Assembly (NCBI GenBank): GCA_030695265.1
Contig: JAUYTA010000290.1
Span: 1-12,163, forward strand
Length of the DNA: 12,163 nt
Source of the DNA: Bacteroidota bacterium
GTDB lineage: Bacteria; Bacteroidota; Bacteroidia; Bacteroidales; Prolixibacteraceae
Direction of reading: 5' to 3'
The first letter of the stretch is position 1; each line of letters begins with the position of its first letter. A model generated the notes under the pieces. The model was not told where the DNA came from. It was given only the letters and a program-made list of their open reading frames with translations, and ran no database searches. Positions 1 through 6,563 of the stretch are shown piece by piece. Made by a program: the position numbers and the translations under genes.

Positions 1-1008
1 TGCAGGAGATAAACGCCAACCTTCCGGAATTAGAATAAAACCATGATTGCGCATGTGATCATCGGTGTTGGAAATCAAAATATTAAAGACAATTCGTCTC
101 CAAAGCTGTACCAAATCTTTATCCACCTGGCATCCTGAAAACTGGATAAACTCTGCAATTTCCAGATACGATGGAACATTGTCCCGAATCAATTCTTCAG
201 TTTTACCGGTCATAGTCATTGCCGAAGCAAAGTGAATTCGCTCTGTTTTTTCCCTGTCGAAACGATTAGTTAAAAAAGTATGATACCGTCCGGCAATGTT
301 TTCCAGGTTACATTCTGCCATTTCAATACCGGCCTCTTTGGCCAGCTTGTAAGCCAGAAATTCCCATGCAGCCTTATCTATGGTATCGTTTTTTGAGGGA
401 AATTTCGCAATCCAAAGTTGATTGCTCTCGTCAATAATATTTGCTTTGGGGCGAGCGCCACCTAACGAAGAACCTGGAGCCATTAACATAGCCAACCATT
501 TTCTTACTTCTTCCGTATCTGTATTCGATTCAATCAATTCTGCAGCGTATTGCAATTCGCGTATGGTTGCCCAAGGTGGAGTAGGCGATACCGGATCATC
601 GTCCAAAAAAGGCCCTTCCGGATTTAATTTAAAACGTAAGGCTCCCATTCTGCATAAGTCGTGAACGCCTAATAGAAAATCAATATCATACAATAACCGA
701 ACCGGCTGTTTCAATTCATTGGCCTTAAAAATTGCCCTGCGTTTCATCAGCGTTCGCCCCCAGGTATCAGGCATTGAATCGAGGAAAACTCCGAAATTTT
801 CCTTTCCGTTTGGATATTGCTGCCCACTAAACCATGCAATGTCCGGATCCAGCAACAACTGTTCTGATGATGCAATCCAATCTTTATCATACGAAAAACT
901 AAACGCTTTCCGACCCTTTGCCTGTTGTGCTGAAAGAATCCCAATGCACCGGGGTGTCAACATTCCTTTCCAATGTGCATATACCCAAATATCAATTTTG
1001 TCAGCCAT
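1..1008 (-). CDS. hipA: HipA-family serine/threonine kinase toxin, C-terminus cut off by window edge
   Basis: The open frame runs from ATG at 1006-1008 to the window edge without a stop, giving 336 residues; the family is usually 400-440, so the last part is missing. HipA toxins are protein kinases that phosphorylate translation factors such as glutamyl-tRNA synthetase and are neutralised by HipB. Visible features, in order: an N-subdomain with FGVFLDSMPDTWGR (72-85), typical of Couple_hipA; a glycine-rich loop SSLGGARPKA (180-189), whose S181 aligns with the autophosphorylated serine of E. coli HipA by my reading; a nucleotide-binding lysine in WIAKFPS (K202); RFDR (249-252); and the catalytic loop NTDDHMRNHGF (314-324), with D316 and N321 as expected catalytic and metal residues. 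The sequence ends in RLSPA, just where the activation-segment motif SPAYD begins. The start lies 3 bases after the hipB-like stop (TAG TAT ATG), so the two are cotranscribed. It looks intact within the window. Confidence 0.93.
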   Translation of the reverse strand, partial: MADKIDIWVYAHWKGMLTPRCIGILSAQQAKGRKAFSFSYDKDWIASSEQLLLDPDIAWFSGQQYPNGKENFGVFLDSMPDTWGRTLMKRRAIFKANELKQPVRLLYDIDFLLGVHDLCRMGALRFKLNPEGPFLDDDPVSPTPPWATIRELQYAAELIESNTDTEEVRKWLAMLMAPGSSLGGARPKANIIDESNQLWIAKFPSKNDTIDKAAWEFLAYKLAKEAGIEMAECNLENIAGRYHTFLTNRFDREKTERIHFASAMTMTGKTEELIRDNVPSYLEIAEFIQFSGCQVDKDLVQLWRRIVFNILISNTDDHMRNHGFILIPEGWRLSPA

Positions 1009-1011
1009 ATA

Positions 1012-1308
1012 CTATGATTTTCCCATTAAACTCAGATCCTGCAATTTTCTCCCAAACTCATCATCAGCAGCCAGCTTCAGAAAATCGTCATGAAGTCCGA
1101 GCACCCTCAGCACATTGAAATATGCACCCATCGAAACGCTGGGATTTCCTTTTTCGATTTGGTATAAAGTGCTCCGATCTATTCCGGCTCTTTCGGCTAC
1201 CTGAATGGTTGTTAACTTGCGTCTTTTTCTTGCAAGTTTGATGTTTTCGCCCAACTGTTCAAGCGTTTTCTGGAATTGGGGAAGTAATATTTGCTTTTTC
1301 GTCCTCAT
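1012..1308 (-). CDS. hipB: HipB-like Xre-family antitoxin/autorepressor
   Basis: This 98-residue protein contains a helix-turn-helix: LGENIKLARKRRKLTTIQVAERAG followed by IDRSTLYQIEKG, the recognition-helix region of the Xre/Cro family. A short C-terminal tail (DEFGRKLQDLSL) is of the kind seen in HipA-partner repressors. It is expected to bind DNA as a dimer, repress its own promoter and inhibit the adjacent HipA kinase. The ATG at 1306-1308 is chosen as start. The frame can be extended 8 codons to a TTG at 1330-1332, but those codons lie inside the operator and promoter, and the likely transcription start falls downstream of that TTG. The gene is first in the operon; its stop is 3 bases from the hipA start. 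Confidence 0.9.
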   Translation of the reverse strand: MRTKKQILLPQFQKTLEQLGENIKLARKRRKLTTIQVAERAGIDRSTLYQIEKGNPSVSMGAYFNVLRVLGLHDDFLKLAADDEFGRKLQDLSLMGKS

Positions 1309-1314
1309 TTTAAT

Positions 1315-1361
1315 GTTGTATATTATCCACAAATATATTATTTATGTGGATGATATACAAC
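1315..1361 (-). promoter_or_regulatory. hipBA operator: 17-bp inverted repeat, 13-bp spacer
   Basis: Left arm GTTGTATATTATCCACA (1315-1331) and right arm TGTGGATGATATACAAC (1345-1361) are reverse complements at 16 of 17 positions, separated by 13 AT-rich bases. The repeat ends 6 bases before the hipB ATG. HipB-type repressors bind long palindromes in their own promoters, so this is the natural operator; that binding is inferred. Confidence 0.82.
1330..1361 (-). promoter_or_regulatory. hipBA promoter (Bacteroidota type), inside the operator
   Basis: On the minus strand TATATTTG (1330-1337) matches the -7 consensus TAnnTTTG exactly. A TTG lies 20 bases upstream, at the outer edge of the right operator arm, where the -33 element is expected. 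Transcription would start near 1323, leaving a leader of about 15 bases before the ATG at 1308. Repressor on the two arms would cover both elements. Confidence 0.65.
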
Positions 1362-1365
1362 AAAT

Positions 1366-1390
1366 AGGCCGGAACATACTGCTCCGGCTT
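1366..1390. repeat. GC-rich hairpin between ald and hipBA
   Basis: AGGCCGGAACA (1366-1376) and TGCTCCGGCTT (1380-1390) pair at 9 of 11 positions around a TAC loop. No run of T follows directly on either strand, so it is not a textbook terminator. Its place between the end of the alanine dehydrogenase unit and the hipBA promoter suggests it may still end ald transcription or insulate hipBA. Confidence 0.5.
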
Positions 1391-1424
1391 ATAGATATGG
1401 TTATCTTCCTAATTCCATTTTTTT

Positions 1425-1457
1425 AGCCTTCCCCCTACGGGGGAATTGAAGGGGGCT
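1425..1457. repeat. C5/G5 hairpin element, possible dispersed intergenic repeat
   Basis: TTCCCCC (1429-1435) and GGGGGAA (1439-1445) pair perfectly around TAC. A second G5 tract with outer GGCT (1451-1457) can instead pair with AGCC and the C5 tract, so two foldings compete. A run of T precedes it and TTTTT follows it on the plus strand. It begins 2 bases past the ald stop. Elements of this C5...G5...G5 style recur between genes in many Bacteroidota as I recall them, so it may be a repeat family rather than only a terminator for ald. Confidence 0.5.
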
Positions 1458-1459
1458 TT

Positions 1460-2572
1460 TTACAACACCGTAAGTACGTCCTGATATGGAAGACCGAAGG
1501 CATCGGCGACACCTTGGTAAACAACTTTTCCATCTACTACATTCAATCCTTTTCTCAAAGGTTCACTGTCGATGCAGGCTTTTTTCCATCCTTTATTAGC
1601 AATGTCCAAAGCATAAGGCAGTGTTGCGTTTGTTAGTGCAAGGGTTGAAGTGCGGGGCACTGCTCCGGGCATATTGGCACCACAATAGTGAATTACATGG
1701 TCGATCACAAAAGTCGGATGATCGTGCGTTGTTGGTACGGTAGTTTCGAAACATCCGCCCTGATCAACAGCCACATCAACCAAAACAGTTCCCGGTCTCA
1801 TGGTTGTAAGCATATCGTGGGTAACCAGTTTAGGAGCAACCGCTCCGGGAATAAGCACCGCGCCAATAATTACATCCGAATGCTGAACCATTTCGCGAAT
1901 GTTGTATTCGTTGCTCATCATTGTTTTTACATTGGCTGGCATAATATCGTCGAGATAGCGCAAACGTTTCAGGCTTACATCAGTGATTGTTACATCAGCG
2001 CCCAAACCTCCGGCCATTTTAGCTGCTTCGGTTCCAACAATTCCACCACCAATAATCAGCACTTTTGCAGGAGGCACTCCGGGAACACCGCCCAGCAAAA
2101 CGCCATATCCGCCGTAAGTTTTTTCCAGGTATTTAGCACCTTCCTGAATTGACATACGTCCTGCCACTTCCGACATCGGAATTAACAATGGCAATGAGCG
2201 GTCAGCCATTTCAACAGTTTCGTATGCCAGACAGATAGATTTGTTTTCAATCATGGCCATCGTCAGTGGCTCGCCTGATGCAAAATGGAAATAAGTAAAT
2301 AAAATCTGGCCTTCTTTGATCAGTTTGTATTCCGACTCGATCGGTTCTTTCACTTTGACGATCATTTCAGCAATTGCATACACTTCTTCAATGGTAGGAA
2401 GTATGGTTGCATGTGCGTGAATGTAATCTTCATCGGTAAATCCGCTTCCCATACCAGCAGTTGCCTGCACATAAACAGTATGACCATTTTTAACCATTTC
2501 GGCTGCACCAGCCGGAGTTAAAGCAACCCTGTTTTCGTTGTTTTTAATTTCTTTTGGAACTCCTATAATCAT
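1460..2572 (-). CDS. ald: Alanine dehydrogenase (EC 1.4.1.1)
   Basis: This cytoplasmic enzyme interconverts L-alanine with pyruvate, ammonium and NADH. From ATG 2570-2572 the protein has 370 residues, the normal family length. The N-terminal domain carries [20 protein letters not shown] with R15 for substrate, K75 in VKVKEP, and catalytic H96 in TYFHFA. The Rossmann fold has GGGIVG (175-180) and D198, which fits NAD ribose binding; D270 in VAVDQGG is the catalytic aspartate. These positions agree with the numbering of characterised alanine dehydrogenases. A further in-frame ATG at 2624-2626 would add 18 residues, but a good -7 element lies between the two ATGs, so it is rejected. The gene diverges from the aminotransferase at 2833, fitting shared control of alanine and amino-acid turnover. 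No key residue is missing. Confidence 0.96.
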   Translation of the reverse strand: MIIGVPKEIKNNENRVALTPAGAAEMVKNGHTVYVQATAGMGSGFTDEDYIHAHATILPTIEEVYAIAEMIVKVKEPIESEYKLIKEGQILFTYFHFASGEPLTMAMIENKSICLAYETVEMADRSLPLLIPMSEVAGRMSIQEGAKYLEKTYGGYGVLLGGVPGVPPAKVLIIGGGIVGTEAAKMAGGLGADVTITDVSLKRLRYLDDIMPANVKTMMSNEYNIREMVQHSDVIIGAVLIPGAVAPKLVTHDMLTTMRPGTVLVDVAVDQGGCFETTVPTTHDHPTFVIDHVIHYCGANMPGAVPRTSTLALTNATLPYALDIANKGWKKACIDSEPLRKGLNVVDGKVVYQGVADAFGLPYQDVLTVL

Positions 2573-2604
2573 CGTCGTAGTTTTTTTATTGTTATCGAAG
2601 GTCT

Positions 2605-2635
2605 CAAAATTAGGCGATCCGACCATCGGAAAACA
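2605..2635 (-). promoter_or_regulatory. ald promoter with short inverted repeat in its spacer
   Basis: TAATTTTG on the minus strand (2605-2612) is an exact TAnnTTTG -7 element. The -33 region near 2632-2635 is only a weak match (GTTT). Transcription from about 2598 gives a leader of about 25 bases before ATG 2572. The repeat TCCGA-CCA-TCGGA (2618-2630) sits between the two elements and could bind a regulator. Confidence 0.55.
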
Positions 2636-2669
2636 TGATAAAAGACAATGAATTTAGGCACTCTCAACG

Positions 2670-2684
2670 ATCTGTCATACAGAT
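2670..2684. promoter_or_regulatory. Inverted repeat in the divergent ald / aminotransferase region
   Basis: ATCTGT-CAT-ACAGAT is a perfect 6-3-6 palindrome about midway between the two divergent promoters. It could be an operator for a dimeric regulator; alanine dehydrogenases are often controlled by Lrp/AsnC-type proteins, but no regulator gene is next to it. The rest of 2627-2832 holds the two promoters and nothing else recognised. Confidence 0.3.
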
Positions 2685-2773
2685 TATATGCAGAACTCAC
2701 ATTTTGCTTCCCGAAACTATTAAAATGAAAGTTATTGTGCTGTTAATATTTCACATTAAACCAAAACCTAAAA

Positions 2774-2804
2774 TTTTTATTTAGAATTGATAATCGTATA
2801 TTTG
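2774..2804 (+). promoter_or_regulatory. Aminotransferase promoter (Bacteroidota type)
   Basis: TATATTTG (2797-2804) matches the -7 consensus exactly and is followed by GCCGCC. The -33 region is only a T-rich stretch (2774-2777) at 19-base spacing. A start near 2811 leaves a leader of about 20 bases before ATG 2833, with no Shine-Dalgarno sequence. Confidence 0.6.
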
Positions 2805-2832
2805 CCGCCTCATTGATAATATTTTATACAAC

Positions 2833-4059
2833 ATGCCAAATACATCGGAACGCGGTAATTTGATGCCGGATTCACCTATCCGGAAGTTGGTTCCTTTGGC
2901 TGACAAAGCAAAGGAAAAGGGAAGGAAAGTGTTTCACCTTAACATCGGACAACCGGATTTGCCGGCGCCTCAAAATGCGATTGACGCCATCCGGAACATC
3001 GACCGGAAAATCCTGGAGTATTCTCCAAGTGAAGGAATCAAATCATTTCGTGAAAAGCTCGCGGTGTACTATCATACATTCAATATAGACGTTACTGCCG
3101 ATGATATCATCATAACCACAGGAGGTTCCGAAGCGGTTACTTTCGCTTTTCTTGCGTGTTTGGATCCGGGCGATGAAATTATTGTTCCTGAACCCGCATA
3201 TGCCAACTATACAGCATTTGCGATTTTAGCCGGAGCGGTCATCAAATCTATTCCATCGAAGATCGAAGAAGGTTTTGCATTGCCACCAATGAAAGAATTT
3301 GAAAAGCTGATTACTCCGCGCACCAAGGGGATTTTAATCTGCAACCCGAATAACCCAACCGGATATTTGTACAATCGAACGGAAATGAACCAAATTCGCG
3401 ACATGGTTAAAAAGTACGATTTGTATCTTTTCTCCGACGAGGTTTACCGTGAATTCTGTTATACCGGAGCTCCTTACATTTCGGCTTTTCACCTAAAAGG
3501 GATAGAGCAAAATGTGGTGTTGATCGATTCGGTATCGAAGCGTTACAGTGAATGTGGCTTGCGAATTGGCGCCTTGATTACCAAGAACAAAGCCCTGAAA
3601 AAAAATGTAATGAAGTTTTGTCAGGCACGTTTAAGTCCTCCACTGATCGGACAAATTGCCGCCGAAGCTTCGCTCGAAAACAACCAGGAATACATGCACG
3701 ATGTCTATGATGAATATGTTGAGCGTCGTAAATTCCTGGTCGATGGACTGAACCGCATCAACGGTGTTTATTCACCAATACCGATGGGGGCATTTTACAC
3801 CGTTGCACGACTTCCGGTTGACGATGCAGATGTATTTTGCGCCTGGTTACTGAGCGATTTTGAATATGAAAATCAAACCATTTTTATGGCGCCTGCTTCA
3901 GGGTTCTATACAACGCCGGGCTACGGAAAAGATGAAGTCCGGATTGCCTACGTCCTGAAAAAAGAAGATTTGGCCATATCACTGAAAATTCTGGAAGAAG
4001 CATTAAAGGTTTACCCCGGAAGTAGGGTTCGGCAAATGGTCGAAGTGGCAGCAGAATAA
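2833..4059 (+). CDS. Class I/II PLP-dependent aminotransferase, AspC/AlaT-like
   Basis: This 408-residue cytoplasmic enzyme transfers amino groups between an amino acid and a 2-oxo acid via pyridoxal phosphate. Fold-type I landmarks are all present: HLNIGQPD near the N-terminus (35-42), TGGSEA (96-101) at the cofactor phosphate, NPNNPTG (171-177), SDEVY (201-205) with the aspartate that contacts the pyridine nitrogen, the Schiff-base lysine K236 in SVSKRYS, and R370 in DEVRIAY, which binds the substrate carboxylate. The start MPNTSERGNLMPDSPIRKL is the usual N-terminus of this group, and a promoter lies just upstream. Homologues are usually annotated as aspartate aminotransferase. The divergent ald neighbour makes alanine or a broad substrate range equally possible, and specificity cannot be read from the sequence. 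Its 3' end nearly meets the convergent helicase gene. Confidence 0.93.
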   Translation: MPNTSERGNLMPDSPIRKLVPLADKAKEKGRKVFHLNIGQPDLPAPQNAIDAIRNIDRKILEYSPSEGIKSFREKLAVYYHTFNIDVTADDIIITTGGSEAVTFAFLACLDPGDEIIVPEPAYANYTAFAILAGAVIKSIPSKIEEGFALPPMKEFEKLITPRTKGILICNPNNPTGYLYNRTEMNQIRDMVKKYDLYLFSDEVYREFCYTGAPYISAFHLKGIEQNVVLIDSVSKRYSECGLRIGALITKNKALKKNVMKFCQARLSPPLIGQIAAEASLENNQEYMHDVYDEYVERRKFLVDGLNRINGVYSPIPMGAFYTVARLPVDDADVFCAWLLSDFEYENQTIFMAPASGFYTTPGYGKDEVRIAYVLKKEDLAISLKILEEALKVYPGSRVRQMVEVAAE

Positions 4060-4067
4060 AGTTTCTA

Positions 4068-5303
4068 TTACTTTTTCTTTTTCTTTCTGATTGGTTTTTT
4101 CGTTTTTGCTTCTTCAACCATCAATGATTTCCAATCGTTTGGATTATCTTCCGAAAGATCAACGGTTGCAGTATATTCTTCTTTGTCGATGATCAGGACT
4201 TTTACTTTCTGGTCGAGGAAAGTTTCTATTTCGTCCAGAACAGGTTTTTCTTCAGGACTGCAAAAAGATACAGCCAATCCTTTTTTTACACCCCGTCCGG
4301 TTCTTCCAACGCGGTGAACGTAGTTTTCTGCAACTTCAGGCAAATCGTAATTAATAACGTAGTCCACATCCGGAATATCAATTCCCCTTGCGCTTACATC
4401 GGTAGCAATTAAAACCTTCACATCGCCTGTCTTGAATCTGTTCAAAACATCAATTCGGTCTTTTTGTTCCTTGTCGCCATGAATGGTCAGGCTTTTTATT
4501 TCCACCCTTTCCATTGCTTTGAAAACTCTTTCAGCCCTGACCTTGGTTCTGACAAAAACCAGAATCTTTGAATCAGGTTTTTCTTTCACCAATCGTTCCA
4601 GAAAAAAGCGTTTGTCATCCATATCAATCATTGCTACTGAATGAGTAACATTTTTTGCAACCGGATTCTTGGGAGATATTTCTATCCTGATCGGATTTGT
4701 TACCAGCGAATAGGCCAATTCTTTGATTTCAGGATTGATGGTTGCCGAAAAGAAAAGGGTTTGCCTGTTCTTGGGCAGATTGTGAATTAGTTGTCGGATG
4801 TCTTTAATGAACCCTAGCGCCAACATGTGGTCGGCTTCATCCAACACAAGTATTTGTAATTTGTCGAGAAGAACGTGCCCCTGACTAACGAGGTCAAACA
4901 TCCGGCCGGGTGTTGCCACAAGAATATCAATTCCATGTTTTAGTGTCGAAATCTGTGGATCCTGATCAACGCCACCAAATACGCAGGCTGTTTTAACTCT
5001 TGTGTGCTGTCCCAGTGTTTGGAAGACTTCGGTGATCTGCAAGGCCAATTCACGCGTTGGAACCATCACCAGACAGTAAATGTAATCGCTTCGGCTGCTG
5101 CTTTTCAGTTGATGGATAATGTCGATAACAGGAATGGCAAATGCAGCAGTTTTTCCGGTACCGGTTTGGGCAATAGCCAATACATCATCACCTTTTAGAA
5201 TTGGAGTGATGGCTTTGTATTGAATATCGGTGGGGCGGCGAAAGCCTGAATCCGAGAGGTTTCTCTTTATCTCAGGAGAAATGCGGTAATCATCAAATTT
5301 CAT
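4068..5303 (-). CDS. DEAD-box ATP-dependent RNA helicase, RhlE/DeaD-like
   Basis: This protein unwinds or remodels RNA using ATP, in ribosome assembly, RNA decay or cold adaptation. All superfamily 2 motifs are seen in the 411-residue protein: the Q motif GFRRPTDIQ (20-28), motif I AQTGTGKT (45-52), PTRELALQ (82-89), TPGR (131-134), DEAD (155-158), SAT (186-188), ATDVSARGID (300-309) and HRVGRTGR (330-337). The C-terminus beyond the helicase core is short and ends in a lysine/arginine-rich tail (KKPIRKKKKK) that probably binds RNA. The long extension of DeaD and the DbpA-type rRNA-binding domain are absent. ATG 5301-5303 is preferred; an in-frame ATG at 5337-5339 would add 12 non-conserved residues and lies upstream of the likely -7 element. 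It is transcribed alone, after the exb terminator. Confidence 0.95.
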   Translation of the reverse strand: MKFDDYRISPEIKRNLSDSGFRRPTDIQYKAITPILKGDDVLAIAQTGTGKTAAFAIPVIDIIHQLKSSSRSDYIYCLVMVPTRELALQITEVFQTLGQHTRVKTACVFGGVDQDPQISTLKHGIDILVATPGRMFDLVSQGHVLLDKLQILVLDEADHMLALGFIKDIRQLIHNLPKNRQTLFFSATINPEIKELAYSLVTNPIRIEISPKNPVAKNVTHSVAMIDMDDKRFFLERLVKEKPDSKILVFVRTKVRAERVFKAMERVEIKSLTIHGDKEQKDRIDVLNRFKTGDVKVLIATDVSARGIDIPDVDYVINYDLPEVAENYVHRVGRTGRGVKKGLAVSFCSPEEKPVLDEIETFLDQKVKVLIIDKEEYTATVDLSEDNPNDWKSLMVEEAKTKKPIRKKKKK

Positions 5304-5326
5304 AAAACGAATAAATTGTAACTGTA

Positions 5327-5357
5327 CAAAGGAACACATTTTTAAACTACCTGCAAA
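5327..5357 (-). promoter_or_regulatory. Helicase promoter candidate
   Basis: On the minus strand TTTG (5354-5357), 19 bases, then TTCCTTTG (5327-5334) fits the Bacteroidota -33/-7 pair with one mismatch in the -7 element. Transcription near 5320 gives a leader of about 17 bases before ATG 5303. Confidence 0.5.
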
Positions 5358-5426
5358 GTATTCCGGGGTTTGGAAACTGTTGATTATATTGAGATTACTT
5401 TCAGTTTAAAAGTTTTGGTAACAGGC

Positions 5427-5462
5427 AAAAATAAAGGGAAGCCAATATTGACTTCCCTTTAT
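5427..5462 (-). terminator. Rho-independent terminator of the exb operon
   Basis: ATAAAGGGAAG (5431-5441) and CTTCCCTTTAT (5452-5462) form a perfect 11-bp stem with a 10-base loop. On the minus strand the stem is followed by TTTTTG, the U-tract. It lies 20 bases past the stop of the second exbD, so it ends that operon and separates it from the helicase gene. Confidence 0.85.
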
Positions 5463-5482
5463 AAATAAAAAATGTTTCTTTT

Positions 5483-5956
5483 CTATTTTTTCTCAATCGG
5501 CATACGCGATGAATAGTTAATACGCAAAGCCGCAGCTTTACGCAATTCCAATTTAATCTCACCAACGATTTGCATTTTTGTGTATTCGTCAACTTTTAAT
5601 GAAGTAATCATGTAAGGAATTTCAGCTTCATCTCTGGCAGCACGTTCAGCAAGAATAAAATCAGGAATATCAGAAACTTTTGCAAACACATCGTTTAACT
5701 GAATACGAGGTTCAGTACCGAACATTTTTATATATTGTTTCTGAGGCGGGCCTACATAGATGTAGCTAACCAATGATTTTTTTTCCAGTTTGGTAAGTTC
5801 GGTAGCCGTAGGCAAGGTTGTTCTTACTTTCATCGTTACTTCTCTCATCGTAGTGGTTACCATGAAGAAGAAAAGTAGCATGAAAACGATGTCGGGCAAC
5901 GATGCAGTTGATACTGCAGGCGTTTCTTTAGTATTACTTTTTCTAAATTTTGACAT
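5483..5956 (-). CDS. exbD: ExbD/TolR-family biopolymer transport protein (second copy)
   Basis: This 157-residue inner-membrane protein is a partner of ExbB in the proton-driven motor that energises TonB-dependent outer-membrane transport. It has a short cytoplasmic N-terminus (1-20), one membrane helix (about 21-37, PDIVFMLLFFFMVTTT) that carries the proton-conducting aspartate D22, and a periplasmic domain. The final stretch (VDEYTKMQIVGEIKLELRKAAALRINYSS) matches the C-terminal ExbD fold, but a family-atypical loop of about 50 residues lies between the conserved ends. The start is one base after the stop of the first exbD (TAA T ATG), which implies translational coupling. It is the last gene of the operon and is followed by a terminator. 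Confidence 0.92.
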   Translation of the reverse strand: MSKFRKSNTKETPAVSTASLPDIVFMLLFFFMVTTTMREVTMKVRTTLPTATELTKLEKKSLVSYIYVGPPQKQYIKMFGTEPRIQLNDVFAKVSDIPDFILAERAARDEAEIPYMITSLKVDEYTKMQIVGEIKLELRKAAALRINYSSRMPIEKK

Positions 5957-5957
5957 A

Positions 5958-6530
5958 TTATTTCTTCCCTCCTACTGTTTTAGGTTCAGCTTCTGAGATT
6001 CTCGACGGTATTGCCGCACGGATGGCTTCTCTTTGTTCGCTGGTACAATTAGCGTAGTCTTTGCCAAATTTCTGTGTAGACAAATCATCTCTTAATTCGT
6101 TTATAGCTGCTACCAATTCATTTTGTACAGCAATGTACATTCCGTATTGAGTGCCATGGTCATTTCTTAATGAAATTACCCCCCTTGTTACCTCAACGTT
6201 ACCAATTAACGGAATTTCCGTCAATTTCGTTTCGGGCAAAGTTTCGAGGCTGCGTGGATTTGTCAAGAATTCTTTGGCCTTGTCCCGAAGATCTTCAACC
6301 CGCATAATTTCACCTTCAACCATCAAACGGTCATATTGATCCAGAAGTACTGAAAAAACATTTCGTTCTTTAATTGGAGGCGTATCTTCCTGTACTTCAG
6401 GTGGCATTTGTGGCAGAACACGCTCCAGCCCGCTGTCAACGTCCATGGTTGTAGCAACCAGGAAGAAGATAAGCAACATGAAGGCAATGTCGGCCATTGA
6501 TGCAGAAGGTATTTCAGGTGTTTTTCTCAT
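5958..6530 (-). CDS. exbD: ExbD/TolR-family biopolymer transport protein (first copy)
   Basis: The protein has 190 residues, longer than the roughly 140 of E. coli ExbD. After a short cytoplasmic segment, the membrane helix (about 12-29, MADIAFMLLIFFLVATTM) holds the key aspartate D14. A proline-rich stretch (40-53) leads into the periplasmic domain. GVISLRNDHGTQYGMYIAVQNELVAAINELRD (117-148) aligns with the ExbD C-terminal fold. A hydrophilic tail of about 40 residues ending EPKTVGGKK follows and is outside the core family. It is predicted to form a heteromer with ExbB and the second ExbD. ATG 6528-6530 is the only sensible start, as the membrane helix begins 11 residues later. The gap from the preceding gene is 33 bases. 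Confidence 0.93.
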   Translation of the reverse strand: MRKTPEIPSASMADIAFMLLIFFLVATTMDVDSGLERVLPQMPPEVQEDTPPIKERNVFSVLLDQYDRLMVEGEIMRVEDLRDKAKEFLTNPRSLETLPETKLTEIPLIGNVEVTRGVISLRNDHGTQYGMYIAVQNELVAAINELRDDLSTQKFGKDYANCTSEQREAIRAAIPSRISEAEPKTVGGKK

Positions 6531-6563
6531 ATCGTTTTTTTTCTGCGATTTTATAACCGCTGG

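Noticed and set aside
422..1118. Plus-strand open frames of 66-124 codons opposite the HipA gene
   Set aside because: They are antisense to a continuous HipA frame with conserved motifs and show no recognisable domain or promoter.
1425..1457. A normal rho-independent terminator for ald
   Set aside because: On the ald strand the stem is followed by A-rich rather than T-rich sequence, so it was listed as a repeat/hairpin element instead.
1688..2152. A 154-codon plus-strand open frame
   Set aside because: It lies entirely opposite alanine dehydrogenase; its composition (many His, Asn, Ser) is that of a reverse-strand shadow.
5401..5592. A 63-codon minus-strand frame overlapping the exb terminator
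   Set aside because: It overlaps the second exbD in another frame and passes through the terminator hairpin; it has no recognisable domain.
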